Part shown: positions 7,062 to 12,859 of the stretch, in pieces
Layout of the letters: every line of letters begins with the position of its first letter
Numbering within the stretch: the first letter of the stretch is position 1
Origin: an uncultured Oscillibacter sp.
GTDB lineage: Bacteria > Bacillota_A > Clostridia > Oscillospirales > Oscillospiraceae
DNA: 14,799 nucleotides
Assembly: GCA_902462475.1 (NCBI GenBank)
Contig: CABQCB010000021.1
Span: forward strand, 1-14,799
Direction of reading: 5' to 3'
Made by a program: the position numbers and the translations under genes
The notes under the pieces: model-generated
The model's database searches: none
The model's input: only the letters and a program-made list of their open reading frames with translations
What the model was told of the DNA's origin: nothing

Positions 7062-8321
7062 TTAGTTCAAAATGCCGTATTCCACGGCCCAGAGATAGGT
7101 GTTGTAGGCGGAAAACAGGTTGTGCCGGGCGGTGGTCACGGCGTCCTCCGCAGCGGCCAGATCGTCCTGGGCCGTCAGGAGCGTATTTTTGGAAATGCTG
7201 CCCTGCTGGTATTTCAGCTCCGAGGCGGCATAGCTGGCTTGCTGATAGGAGAGGGCGGACTCTGCCGCCTCCAGCACCTGCTGATAATCCAGCACGGCGG
7301 CATAGACCGTGCGGAAGCTCAGCTCAAAGCTCTCCAGGCTGGACTGATAGGTGTACTGCGCGGCGGTGTAGGTGTGCTCAGCGGATTTGCGCTGGTAGCT
7401 GTTGGCGCTGTACTGGTCCCGGGCGTCGTCATAGGCCTCCTTGGCGTCGTCCAGATCCCGCTGGGCGGCATAGAGGGTATAGCTTTTTTCCATGGCGGCG
7501 GCCAGACCGTCCTCCAGGGACATCTCCTCCACCTGGCTCTTGGATACCTTGGGTACCTCTTCCAGCGTCAGCGTCCCGGTCTGGGGAAGGCCCAGCAGAA
7601 CTTCCAGCTGGCGGGTGTAGTTGCCAAGATTCATCTCCAGGGTGGCAAGACCGCTTTGCAGCTGCGTGCGGCCGTCCTTGACCTGCTGGAGCGTCAGGGC
7701 GGAGATCTGTCCCAGCTGGTAGCGCAGCTCCATCTCCTCCACGCTGCGGTCCATGGCGCTCAGCTGCCGCTGGAGGCCCTGACGGGTGTTCTGCATCTCC
7801 AAAATAGCGATGTACAGTGTCTCGGCACCCATGACCGTCTGGTTTTTGGCGTCTTCCAGCTGGCGCTTGGCTGCCTCCGCGTCGCCCTGGAGCTTGCCAT
7901 CCTTGAGATCGTCAAAGGTCTGCTCGATGGAGGCGTATGTATCCGAGAGCTGCTGATAGGTGTAGGATTCCTTCTGGCCGCCCAAAATCAGCAGATACTG
8001 GGCCTTGGAGATGCTGTTGAGGCTGTCCCGCAGGTCGTCGTACATCTTGTCAAAGTCTGTGGCGTCGATGGAAGCGATGGTCTCGTCCAGCATTTTGACG
8101 GTGGTGGAATTTTCCCGCACCCGCTGCTCCAGATTCTCAAAGGAGACGGTGCCCTCTGCGTCCTGGTGGTAGAGGTCTTTGTGGGCGGTCAGCTCACCGC
8201 CGCCTCCGGCAGCCGAAGCGGCCTCCTCGGTCAGGCTGCTTGCAGCCTGTGCGGCAGGCATGCTGCCGGACAGCAGCGCCAGGACCAGCGCCAGCGTGAG
8301 CAGGGTTCGTTTTGCGTGCAT
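7062..8321 (-). CDS. TolC-like (outer membrane efflux protein family) secreted coiled-coil protein
   Basis: Probable third component of the export system, 419 residues. A Sec signal peptide (MHAKRTLLTL... AAQA, cleavage after about residue 26) precedes a mature region that is almost entirely heptad-rich helix. It shows the TolC two-repeat organisation: YQLGQISALTLQQVKDGRTQ (201-220) and YQQGSISKNTLLTAQDDLAA (371-390) are matching copies of the family's 'Y..G.is...ll.a...l' helix start, and VLLGLP (241-246) closes the first repeat. Where TolC proteins have their beta strands (about 105-150 and 300-330) the sequence is polar and helical, with no 'pxvslsaxxPLFdgG' strands. ATG 8321 has GGAGGG 5 nt upstream. 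It is first in the operon. A plain secreted coiled-coil protein is the alternative, but synteny favours the TolC-family call. Confidence 0.8.
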   Translation of the reverse strand: MHAKRTLLTLALVLALLSGSMPAAQAASSLTEEAASAAGGGGELTAHKDLYHQDAEGTVSFENLEQRVRENSTTVKMLDETIASIDATDFDKMYDDLRDSLNSISKAQYLLILGGQKESYTYQQLSDTYASIEQTFDDLKDGKLQGDAEAAKRQLEDAKNQTVMGAETLYIAILEMQNTRQGLQRQLSAMDRSVEEMELRYQLGQISALTLQQVKDGRTQLQSGLATLEMNLGNYTRQLEVLLGLPQTGTLTLEEVPKVSKSQVEEMSLEDGLAAAMEKSYTLYAAQRDLDDAKEAYDDARDQYSANSYQRKSAEHTYTAAQYTYQSSLESFELSFRTVYAAVLDYQQVLEAAESALSYQQASYAASELKYQQGSISKNTLLTAQDDLAAAEDAVTTARHNLFSAYNTYLWAVEYGILN

Positions 8322-8387
8322 AGGATCCCTCCGTGTGTTTCGGGCAGGGCGTCCGCTGGCCTCACAGGCGTGGACGGGAGCCCTTAT

Positions 8388-8399
8388 TTTAAATTTAAA
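8388..8399. promoter_or_regulatory. AT palindrome in the leader of the export operon (possible operator)
   Basis: TTTAAATTTAAA (8388-8399) is a perfect 12-bp palindrome. It lies about 9-20 nt downstream of the predicted transcription start of the efflux operon, a usual place for a repressor site. No regulator gene is adjacent, and an AT-rich palindrome of this size can arise by chance. Confidence 0.25.
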
Positions 8400-8414
8400 C
8401 TATTTTGACACCCC

Positions 8415-8443
8415 ATTATAGCAAATCCACCGGCGCCGCGCCA
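8415..8443 (-). promoter_or_regulatory. Extended -10 promoter for the export operon
   Basis: On the minus strand TGCTATAAT (8415-8423) is a consensus extended -10. The hexamer 17 nt upstream, TGGCGC (8438-8443), is a poor -35, as expected for extended -10 promoters. The predicted start near 8408 gives a leader of about 87 nt before the TolC-like gene. Confidence 0.6.
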
Positions 8444-8476
8444 TAAAAAGAAAATAAAAAAATCAGGCAAAACCAC

Positions 8477-8506
8477 AAAAAAACCGGCCGCCTTTTGGCG
8501 GCCGGT
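8477..8506 (-). terminator. Intrinsic terminator after the rhomboid-like gene
   Basis: A 10-bp GC stem, ACCGGCCGCC (8483-8492, minus-strand read from 8506), has a 4-nt loop and a T-run read from 8483 down to 8477 on the minus strand. It lies 4 nt past the stop at 8510 and separates this gene from the export operon promoter. Confidence 0.88.
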
Positions 8507-8509
8507 CGT

Positions 8510-9385
8510 TCACTCCGTAAAATGGACGTGATTATAAATGTGGTCCTGGCAGAAGCAGTGGTATCCCGCGCACTTGGAGCAGTAGCGGAACTCCAGATCG
8601 GGGAAGTCCGCGTCCGTCCGCCCGCACACGCAGCACTTGTGCCGGTAGCCCTGCTGGGCGGCCTTTTTCTGCTGCTGCTTGACAGCGGATTTGAACTGGA
8701 TGGTCTGGTGGGAGCTGCGGTGGCGGTTCATCTGACGCCGGCGCCCCAGAGCCTCGGTCATGTCGCTCCAGAAGAATACCAGGAAGTTCAAAAGGGCGAT
8801 GACCGGCAGCAGCGCGCTGACGAAATCCAGCCGCAGCAGGGCGGAGATGATGTCCACGGCGAACAGGGCCGCATCGGCCAGAGCCAGCCACTTGACCTTG
8901 AGGGGGATGAAAAAGAACAGCAGTACCTGAGCGTCCGGATAGAGGGCGGCAAAGGCCAGGAACATGGACATGCCGATGTAATAGGTGCTGTAAATGGTGG
9001 AGGCGGAGGAGCCGAAGGCATAGTAGCTGATGATGCCGGTGAGGATGGTCAGCACCACGCCGGAGAGGTAATAGAGATTGAACTTCGGCGTGCCCCACTC
9101 CCGCTCCAGGAGATTTCCAATAAAATAGGTGAAATACAGCGAGAGGATGAGGGAGAACGGATCGAAGGTATCCGGCACGAAAATAAAGCTCACCAAACGC
9201 CACAGCTGCAGGTGCAGCACTTCACCCCAGTTGAAGCCAAGGAAGGGGAAGAGGGCGTAGTTGGTCAGCCGCAGCAGCAAAAAGACAATGACGTTGCCCG
9301 CCACGATGTAGCGCATCAGGTTAGGGACGCCGAAATTGGGATGGCTGAACGCAAAGCGATCCACGGCGTCATTGAGTTTTTTCAA
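8510..9385 (-). CDS. Rhomboid-like membrane protein with C-terminal zinc ribbon; probable pseudoprotease
   Basis: Integral membrane protein of 291 residues with about six hydrophobic segments (roughly 26-44, 62-90, 102-124, 135-160, 165-184, 187-207). Rhomboid landmarks are LWRLVSFIF (61-69), LLEREWGTPKFNLYYLSG (92-109), and GMSMFLAFAALYP (138-150) followed by a 'V..ff.iPlK.kWlal' stretch. In place of the catalytic GxSG it reads GMSM, and no histidine is present in the last membrane segment, where the Ser-His dyad partner normally lies. Proteolysis is therefore doubtful. A basic linker leads to a cysteine cluster (CCVCG at 251-255, CSKC at 269-272, CFC at 277-279, then His282/286/288) that looks like a zinc ribbon. 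TTG 9385 is chosen because GGAGGG lies 6 nt upstream; a TTG at 9406 lies upstream of that site. Monocistronic. Confidence 0.75.
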   Translation of the reverse strand: MKKLNDAVDRFAFSHPNFGVPNLMRYIVAGNVIVFLLLRLTNYALFPFLGFNWGEVLHLQLWRLVSFIFVPDTFDPFSLILSLYFTYFIGNLLEREWGTPKFNLYYLSGVVLTILTGIISYYAFGSSASTIYSTYYIGMSMFLAFAALYPDAQVLLFFFIPLKVKWLALADAALFAVDIISALLRLDFVSALLPVIALLNFLVFFWSDMTEALGRRRQMNRHRSSHQTIQFKSAVKQQQKKAAQQGYRHKCCVCGRTDADFPDLEFRYCSKCAGYHCFCQDHIYNHVHFTE

Positions 9386-9417
9386 AGTAAACCCTCCAAG
9401 TTTCAATAGATACTGGC

Positions 9418-9446
9418 ATTATACCCGCTGGGGAAGAAAAAGTCAT
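9418..9446 (-). promoter_or_regulatory. Promoter for the rhomboid-like gene
   Basis: On the minus strand TATAAT (9418-9423) is preceded after 17 nt by ATGACT (9441-9446), a 4/6 match to the -35. The predicted start lies near 9411, about 26 nt before the TTG start codon. Confidence 0.6.
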
Positions 9447-9504
9447 GTATAATTTTTGAACGATGGAAATTTACGACAGTTTTCCATAAATGGGGCAAAA
9501 GGGC

Positions 9505-9532
9505 TTGACAAAGCAAAAAAACATGATACCAT
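9505..9532 (+). promoter_or_regulatory. Promoter for the SAM riboswitch-metK transcript
   Basis: A consensus TTGACA (9505-9510), a 16-nt spacer and TACCAT (9527-9532), with an upstream TG at 9524-9525 (extended -10). It lies directly ahead of the riboswitch, with a start predicted near 9539. It is back to back with the rhomboid-like gene's promoter. Confidence 0.7.
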
Positions 9533-9551
9533 GAATACGAAAATTTGATAT

Positions 9552-9644
9552 CCCTTATCAAGAGTGGCGGAGGGAACGGCCCGATGAAACCACGGCAACC
9601 TGCATTGTAAGGTGCCAAATCCGACGGATACCGAAAGATGAGGA
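9552..9644 (+). ncRNA. SAM-I riboswitch (S-box) aptamer
   Basis: Recognised from the S-box core: CTTATCAAGAG near the 5' end, GAGGGAACGGCCCGATGAAAC, CGGCAACC, AAGGTGCCAAATCC and a closing GATGAGG. Helix P1 forms between 9553-9559 (CCTTATC) and 9637-9643 (GATGAGG) with one G-U pair. It binds S-adenosylmethionine. Its place upstream of metK means SAM shuts off synthesis of its own synthetase. Confidence 0.97.
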
Positions 9645-9696
9645 GCGAGCAAAAGAACTTCTATGCGCGTTTCGTCGTCGAAACGCGCATTTTTTT
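9642..9696 (+). terminator. Expression platform of the SAM riboswitch: antiterminator/terminator
   Basis: The terminator is a perfect 12-bp stem (9663-9674 with 9679-9690) with loop TCGT and a six-T tail (9691-9696). An alternative pairing of 9642-9651 (GGAGCGAGCA) with 9664-9673 (TGCGCGTTTC), one A-G mismatch, would open the terminator and use the last two P1 bases. This gives the usual OFF-with-SAM transcriptional switch. The terminator is clear; the antiterminator is inferred by eye. Confidence 0.85.
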
Positions 9697-9730
9697 CGCC
9701 TCTTGAAAGGGAAGAAAGGGAGCAAAGACT

Positions 9731-10888
9731 ATGGCAAGACACTATCTGTTTACATCCGAGTCCGTGACGGAAGGACATCCCGACAAGATCTGCGACCAGA
9801 TCTCCGACGCCGTGCTGGATGCCATCTTGGCCCAGGACCCCCAGGGCCGTGTGGCCTGCGAGACCACGGCCTGCACCGGCCTCATCCATGTGATGGGCGA
9901 GATCACCACCACCTGCTATGTGGACATCGCCAAGATCGCCCGGGAAGTGGTACGGGACATCGGCTATGACCGCGGCAAGTACGGCTTTGACTGCGATACC
10001 TGCGGCGTCATCACCTCCATCGACGAGCAGTCCGCCGACATCGCCCTGGGCGTGGACAAGTCTCTGGAGAGCAAGGAGAGCGCCGACGCGGAGCTGGGCC
10101 ACGGCGCCGGCGACCAGGGCATGATGTTCGGCTACGCCTGCGACGAGACGCCGGAGCTGATGCCCCTGCCTTTGTCTCTTGCCCAGAAGCTGTGCAAGCG
10201 CATGGCCGAGGTGCGCAAGAGCGGCCTTTTGAATTACATGCGGCCCGACGGCAAGAGCCAGGTCACCGTGGAGTATGACGAGAACGACCGCCCCGTCCGG
10301 GTGGATACGGTGGTCATCTCCACCCAGCACAATCCCGACGTGACCCTGGAGCAGATCCGCCAGGACATGATCGACCAGGTGGCCAAGGTGGTCATCCCCG
10401 CCAACCTGCTGGATGAGAACACCAAGTATTACATCAACCCCACCGGCCGCTTCGTCAAGGGCGGTCCGGCGGCGGATGCCGGCCTCACCGGCCGCAAGAT
10501 CATCGAGGATACTTACGGCGGCAAGGACCCCACCAAGGTGGACCGCTCCGCGGCCTACGCTGCCCGGTATGTGGCCAAGAACATCGTGGCGGCCGGTCTT
10601 GCCCGCCGCTGCCAGGTGGAGCTGGCCTATGCCATCGGCGTGGCCCAGCCTGTGAGCATCCTGGTGGATACCTTCGGCACCGGCACCGTGGGTGACGATA
10701 AGCTGGAGGCGGCCGTGCGCAAGGTGTTCGACCTGCGTCCCACCGCCATCATCCGGGATCTGGACCTGCGCAAGCCCATCTACCGTCCCCTGGCGGCCTA
10801 TGGCCACATGGGCCGGGAGGACCTGGGCGTCAACTGGGAAAAGACCGATCGGGTGGAGCAGCTGAAGGCCGCCGTGGCGGAAGGCTGA
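9731..10888 (+). CDS. metK: S-adenosylmethionine synthetase, lacking the glycine-rich GGGAFSG loop
   Basis: Cytoplasmic enzyme that makes SAM from methionine and ATP with cleavage of tripolyphosphate. The 385 residues match the family end to end: [20 protein letters not shown] (8-27), signature 1 [12 protein letters not shown] (125-136), AEVRKSG (159-165), STQH (197-200), [10 protein letters not shown] (237-246), GLTGRKII (251-258), [15 protein letters not shown] (266-280) and the AYGH/GRED C-terminus. The anomaly is at residues 262-267, YGGKDP: other MetK proteins have about 11 residues between YGG and KDP (E. coli [11 protein letters not shown]), so signature 2 is missing apart from its final Lys-Asp. 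That loop contacts the phosphates, so activity is uncertain. The gap is in frame. ATG 9731 has AAAGGGAG 8 nt upstream. Regulation is by the upstream SAM riboswitch. Confidence 0.95.
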   Translation: MARHYLFTSESVTEGHPDKICDQISDAVLDAILAQDPQGRVACETTACTGLIHVMGEITTTCYVDIAKIAREVVRDIGYDRGKYGFDCDTCGVITSIDEQSADIALGVDKSLESKESADAELGHGAGDQGMMFGYACDETPELMPLPLSLAQKLCKRMAEVRKSGLLNYMRPDGKSQVTVEYDENDRPVRVDTVVISTQHNPDVTLEQIRQDMIDQVAKVVIPANLLDENTKYYINPTGRFVKGGPAADAGLTGRKIIEDTYGGKDPTKVDRSAAYAARYVAKNIVAAGLARRCQVELAYAIGVAQPVSILVDTFGTGTVGDDKLEAAVRKVFDLRPTAIIRDLDLRKPIYRPLAAYGHMGREDLGVNWEKTDRVEQLKAAVAEG

Positions 10889-10903
10889 GCGCAACATACA
10901 AAG

Positions 10904-10936
10904 AAAAAAGAAGCAGCAAACGCTGCTTCTTTTTTT
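10904..10936 (+). terminator. Terminator after metK
   Basis: A perfect 14-bp stem (10904-10917 with 10922-10935), loop AAAC, with the T-tract forming the 3' arm and continuing to 10936. It begins 16 nt after the metK stop. Confidence 0.9.
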
Positions 10937-10995
10937 CGACTTTTTTCGCATGGAACGCTGCGCTCCGGGCACGCTAGACCGGGAGGTGAGCAGAG

Positions 10996-11184
10996 GTGTA
11001 CGGATGGCAAGAGATTCCCGGCGCGCTGGTGCGGCTGCTGGAGGCGGACCTGGCTGCCGGGGAGTTTTTTGAGCACCTGAGCGACGAGCAGCGCGGAGCG
11101 CTGCTGCAAGGCGGCGGAACGGGAGCGGATTACGGCGCGCTTTTGGAGCGCGCAGGGCGCGGATGCGATGCGGCGGAATTTTAG
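10996..11184 (+). CDS. Small hypothetical protein (62 aa)
   Basis: Not recognised. The 62-residue product starts MYGWQEIPGALVRLLEAD and looks like two or three short amphipathic helices (about 8-19, 21-38, 43-55). There is no signal peptide and no membrane segment. The case for a real gene is the ribosome binding site GGGAGGTGA at 10981-10989, an almost perfect complement to the 16S tail, 6 nt before a GTG start, and a strong terminator straight after the stop. The pattern 'IP..L...LE.D..A..FF..LS.EQR..LL' is faintly like the C-terminal helices of YdeI/OmdA-type proteins, too weak to assign. No promoter of its own was found, so it may depend on read-through from metK or on an unrecognised promoter in 10937-10980. 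Confidence 0.6.
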   Translation: MYGWQEIPGALVRLLEADLAAGEFFEHLSDEQRGALLQGGGTGADYGALLERAGRGCDAAEF

Positions 11185-11187
11185 AAG

Positions 11188-11210
11188 AGCGGCCTTCGGG
11201 CCGCTTTTTT
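11188..11210 (+). terminator. UUCG-loop terminator after the small ORF
   Basis: Stem AGCGGCC (11188-11194) with GGCCGCT (11199-11205), a TTCG tetraloop and a T-run to 11210. It begins 3 nt after the stop at 11184. It also lies just past the stop of the convergent deaminase gene and may slow that transcript, although the minus-strand T-tract is weak. Confidence 0.88.
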
Positions 11211-11673
11211 ACGGCCGGAAATAGGCATCCAGGACCTCCAGACACTCCTGCCGCAGCACGCCCGCGGTGACCTGGGGCTGATGGTCGGAGTGGGAAAAGA
11301 CCAGATGCGAGCAATCCGAGCCCTCCTCGCCGAAAATGGCGCACAGGTCCCGGTTGCTGGCGCCGTATACCAGCCGTCCCAGCCGGGTCCATACCATGGC
11401 GCCGCTGCACATGAAGCAGGGCTCGCAGCTGGAGTAGAGGGTGTACTCCCGCAGGTCCGTGATGCCGGTCTCGGCGCAGAAGCGGCGCAGCAGGCCGGCC
11501 TCCGCGTGGAAGGTGGGGTCGCTGGCGCTGTGCACCTGATTTTCGTTGCTGTAAACGATGGCCCCGTCTTTGACCAGTACGGCACCAAAGGGTTCATTGC
11601 CGTGCTGGGCGGCGGCTTTGGACAGGCGCAGGGCCTCCTCCATGAAGGAAATATCCTGGGACGAATGCGGCAT
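11209..11673 (-). CDS. Zinc-dependent nucleoside/nucleobase deaminase (CDA superfamily)
   Basis: Hydrolytic deaminase of the cytidine/deoxycytidylate deaminase fold, 154 residues, cytoplasmic. Zinc and catalytic motifs are complete: FHAEAG (55-60) with zinc-binding His56 and proton-shuttle Glu58, and SSCEPCFMCSGAM (81-93) with Cys86 and Cys89 of PCxxC. The upstream substrate loop is NEPFGAVLVKDG (26-37). The length and the 'PFGAV.VKDG ... N.V...DPT.HAE' pattern resemble guanine-deaminase-like nucleoside deaminases more than TadA, whose motif context differs; the substrate cannot be assigned from sequence. ATG 11673 has AAGGAGGG 6 nt upstream; longer in-frame upstream extensions lack this support. 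It has its own promoter (11708-11736) and is divergent from the glycosyltransferase operon. Confidence 0.85.
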   Translation of the reverse strand: MPHSSQDISFMEEALRLSKAAAQHGNEPFGAVLVKDGAIVYSNENQVHSASDPTFHAEAGLLRRFCAETGITDLREYTLYSSCEPCFMCSGAMVWTRLGRLVYGASNRDLCAIFGEEGSDCSHLVFSHSDHQPQVTAGVLRQECLEVLDAYFRP

Positions 11674-11707
11674 AAAATGCCCTCCTTTGCGGATTTGAAC
11701 TGGAAAC

Positions 11708-11736
11708 AGCATACCATACGGCGGACATAAGGACAA
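11708..11736 (-). promoter_or_regulatory. Promoter for the deaminase gene
   Basis: On the minus strand TTGTCC (11731-11736), a 17-nt spacer and TATGCT (11708-11713), each a 4/6 match. It gives a leader of about 30 nt before ATG 11673. Confidence 0.5.
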
Positions 11737-11753
11737 GAGGGGGAAAAGCTGCC

Positions 11754-11782
11754 TTGACCTGGGGAGCGGAATCGGGTACAAT
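11754..11782 (+). promoter_or_regulatory. Promoter for the glycosyltransferase-ligase operon
   Basis: TTGACC (11754-11759), a 17-nt spacer and TACAAT (11777-11782), both 5/6 matches. The start is predicted near 11789, giving a leader of about 47 nt. It is divergent from the deaminase promoter, with 17 nt between the two -35 boxes. Confidence 0.75.
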
Positions 11783-11835
11783 AAAACATTGTCAAAGCTA
11801 CGCGGAAAGGCTGCAATTGAGAGGAGTGAAGGCAC

Positions 11836-12846
11836 TTGCCCGGCATTTCGGTGATCGTTCCCCTGTACCAGGCGGAGCGTTTCGTGGAGCAGTGCGTGGA
11901 GAGCGTACGGCAGCAGACATTTTCGGATTGGGAGCTGTTGCTGATCGATGACGGCTCCACGGACGCAACCCCCGCCCTGTGCGACCGCCTGGCGGCGGAT
12001 GATCGCATCCGGGTGTTCCATAAGCCAAACGGCGGCGTCAGCAGTGCCCGGAATCTGGGACTGCGGGAGGCGGCGGGGGAGTACATCGCGTTTTTGGATG
12101 CGGATGACCGCTTTGCCCCGGAGGCACTGGAGACCATGTGGCAGCTGCTGGAGTCCACCGGGGCTGACACGGCGGGCTGTGCCCACTGGAATCTCTCACC
12201 TGATGGAGCGCGCAGCCCGGAGCTGCTGCTGCCGCAGGGGGTCTATGACCGGCAGGGAATCCGGGAGCGGATCGTGGACCCGCTGCTGGGGGACCGGCTG
12301 ACGCAGCCAGTGTTCAACGGCTATATCTGGCGCTATTTGTTCTCCGCACAGATCATCCGCCAGGCGGAGATCACCTTTGAGGGTGCCTATCTGGAGGACG
12401 AGCTGTTTTTGATGGAGTATTTCTGCAATGCGGAGAAGCTGGCCGTTACGGAGCAGCCCCTGTATGAATACCTGCTTAATCCCAATTCCGCCACCCATAA
12501 ATACATGCGGGATCTGATGCAGGTGTTCGGCCGCTTTATGGAGCGCAAGGAGGCGCTTGCAGCACGCTACGGTCTGGATGCGGACCGGCCCCAGTGGCGG
12601 GAGATGTCCAACTGGGCGGGATTGCTGATCGCGGTGGGCAATGAATTTGCGGCGGGTAATCCCAAGAGCGTCCGGGAGCGGCGTGCCGCGGTGGAGGCGC
12701 TGTGCGCCCGCCCGGAGATGGCCCGGGCCATCCAAACGGTGCATCCTGCCGGTCTGGGACGCAATAAGCAGATGGTGGCGGACCTGATCCGGGGGCGGCA
12801 CTTTTTCCTGTTGACGCTGCTCTACCGGATCAAAAACCGACTGTGA
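11836..12846 (+). CDS. Family 2 glycosyltransferase
   Basis: Transfers a sugar from a nucleotide-sugar donor to a growing glycan on the cytoplasmic side of the membrane; donor and acceptor are unknown. The 336-residue protein has a GT-A fold start (PGISVIVPLYQAERFVEQCV), the nucleotide-binding LLIDDGSTD (35-43), GGVSSARNLGL (66-76) and FLDADD (86-91) with the metal-binding DxD. The later EDELF, near 190-194 and downstream of TFEGAYL, fits the usual catalytic-base region. The C-terminal third is helical and variable, with a basic end (YRIKNRL). The start is TTG 11836, 9 nt after GAGGAG (11821-11826). The next gene begins 13 nt after its stop and encodes an O-antigen-ligase-like protein, so the pair likely builds a surface polysaccharide or glycoconjugate. 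Confidence 0.9.
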   Translation: MPGISVIVPLYQAERFVEQCVESVRQQTFSDWELLLIDDGSTDATPALCDRLAADDRIRVFHKPNGGVSSARNLGLREAAGEYIAFLDADDRFAPEALETMWQLLESTGADTAGCAHWNLSPDGARSPELLLPQGVYDRQGIRERIVDPLLGDRLTQPVFNGYIWRYLFSAQIIRQAEITFEGAYLEDELFLMEYFCNAEKLAVTEQPLYEYLLNPNSATHKYMRDLMQVFGRFMERKEALAARYGLDADRPQWREMSNWAGLLIAVGNEFAAGNPKSVRERRAAVEALCARPEMARAIQTVHPAGLGRNKQMVADLIRGRHFFLLTLLYRIKNRL

Positions 12847-12859
12847 AGGAGATCCATGC

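Noticed and set aside
9386..9406. TTG 9406 as the start of the rhomboid-like gene
   Set aside because: The GGAGGG ribosome site (9392-9397) lies downstream of it and 6 nt before TTG 9385.
9443..11410. 655-codon minus-strand ORF across metK and its riboswitch
   Set aside because: It runs antisense to a clear SAM riboswitch, metK and two terminators, has low-complexity Gly/His/Ala composition, and matches no family.
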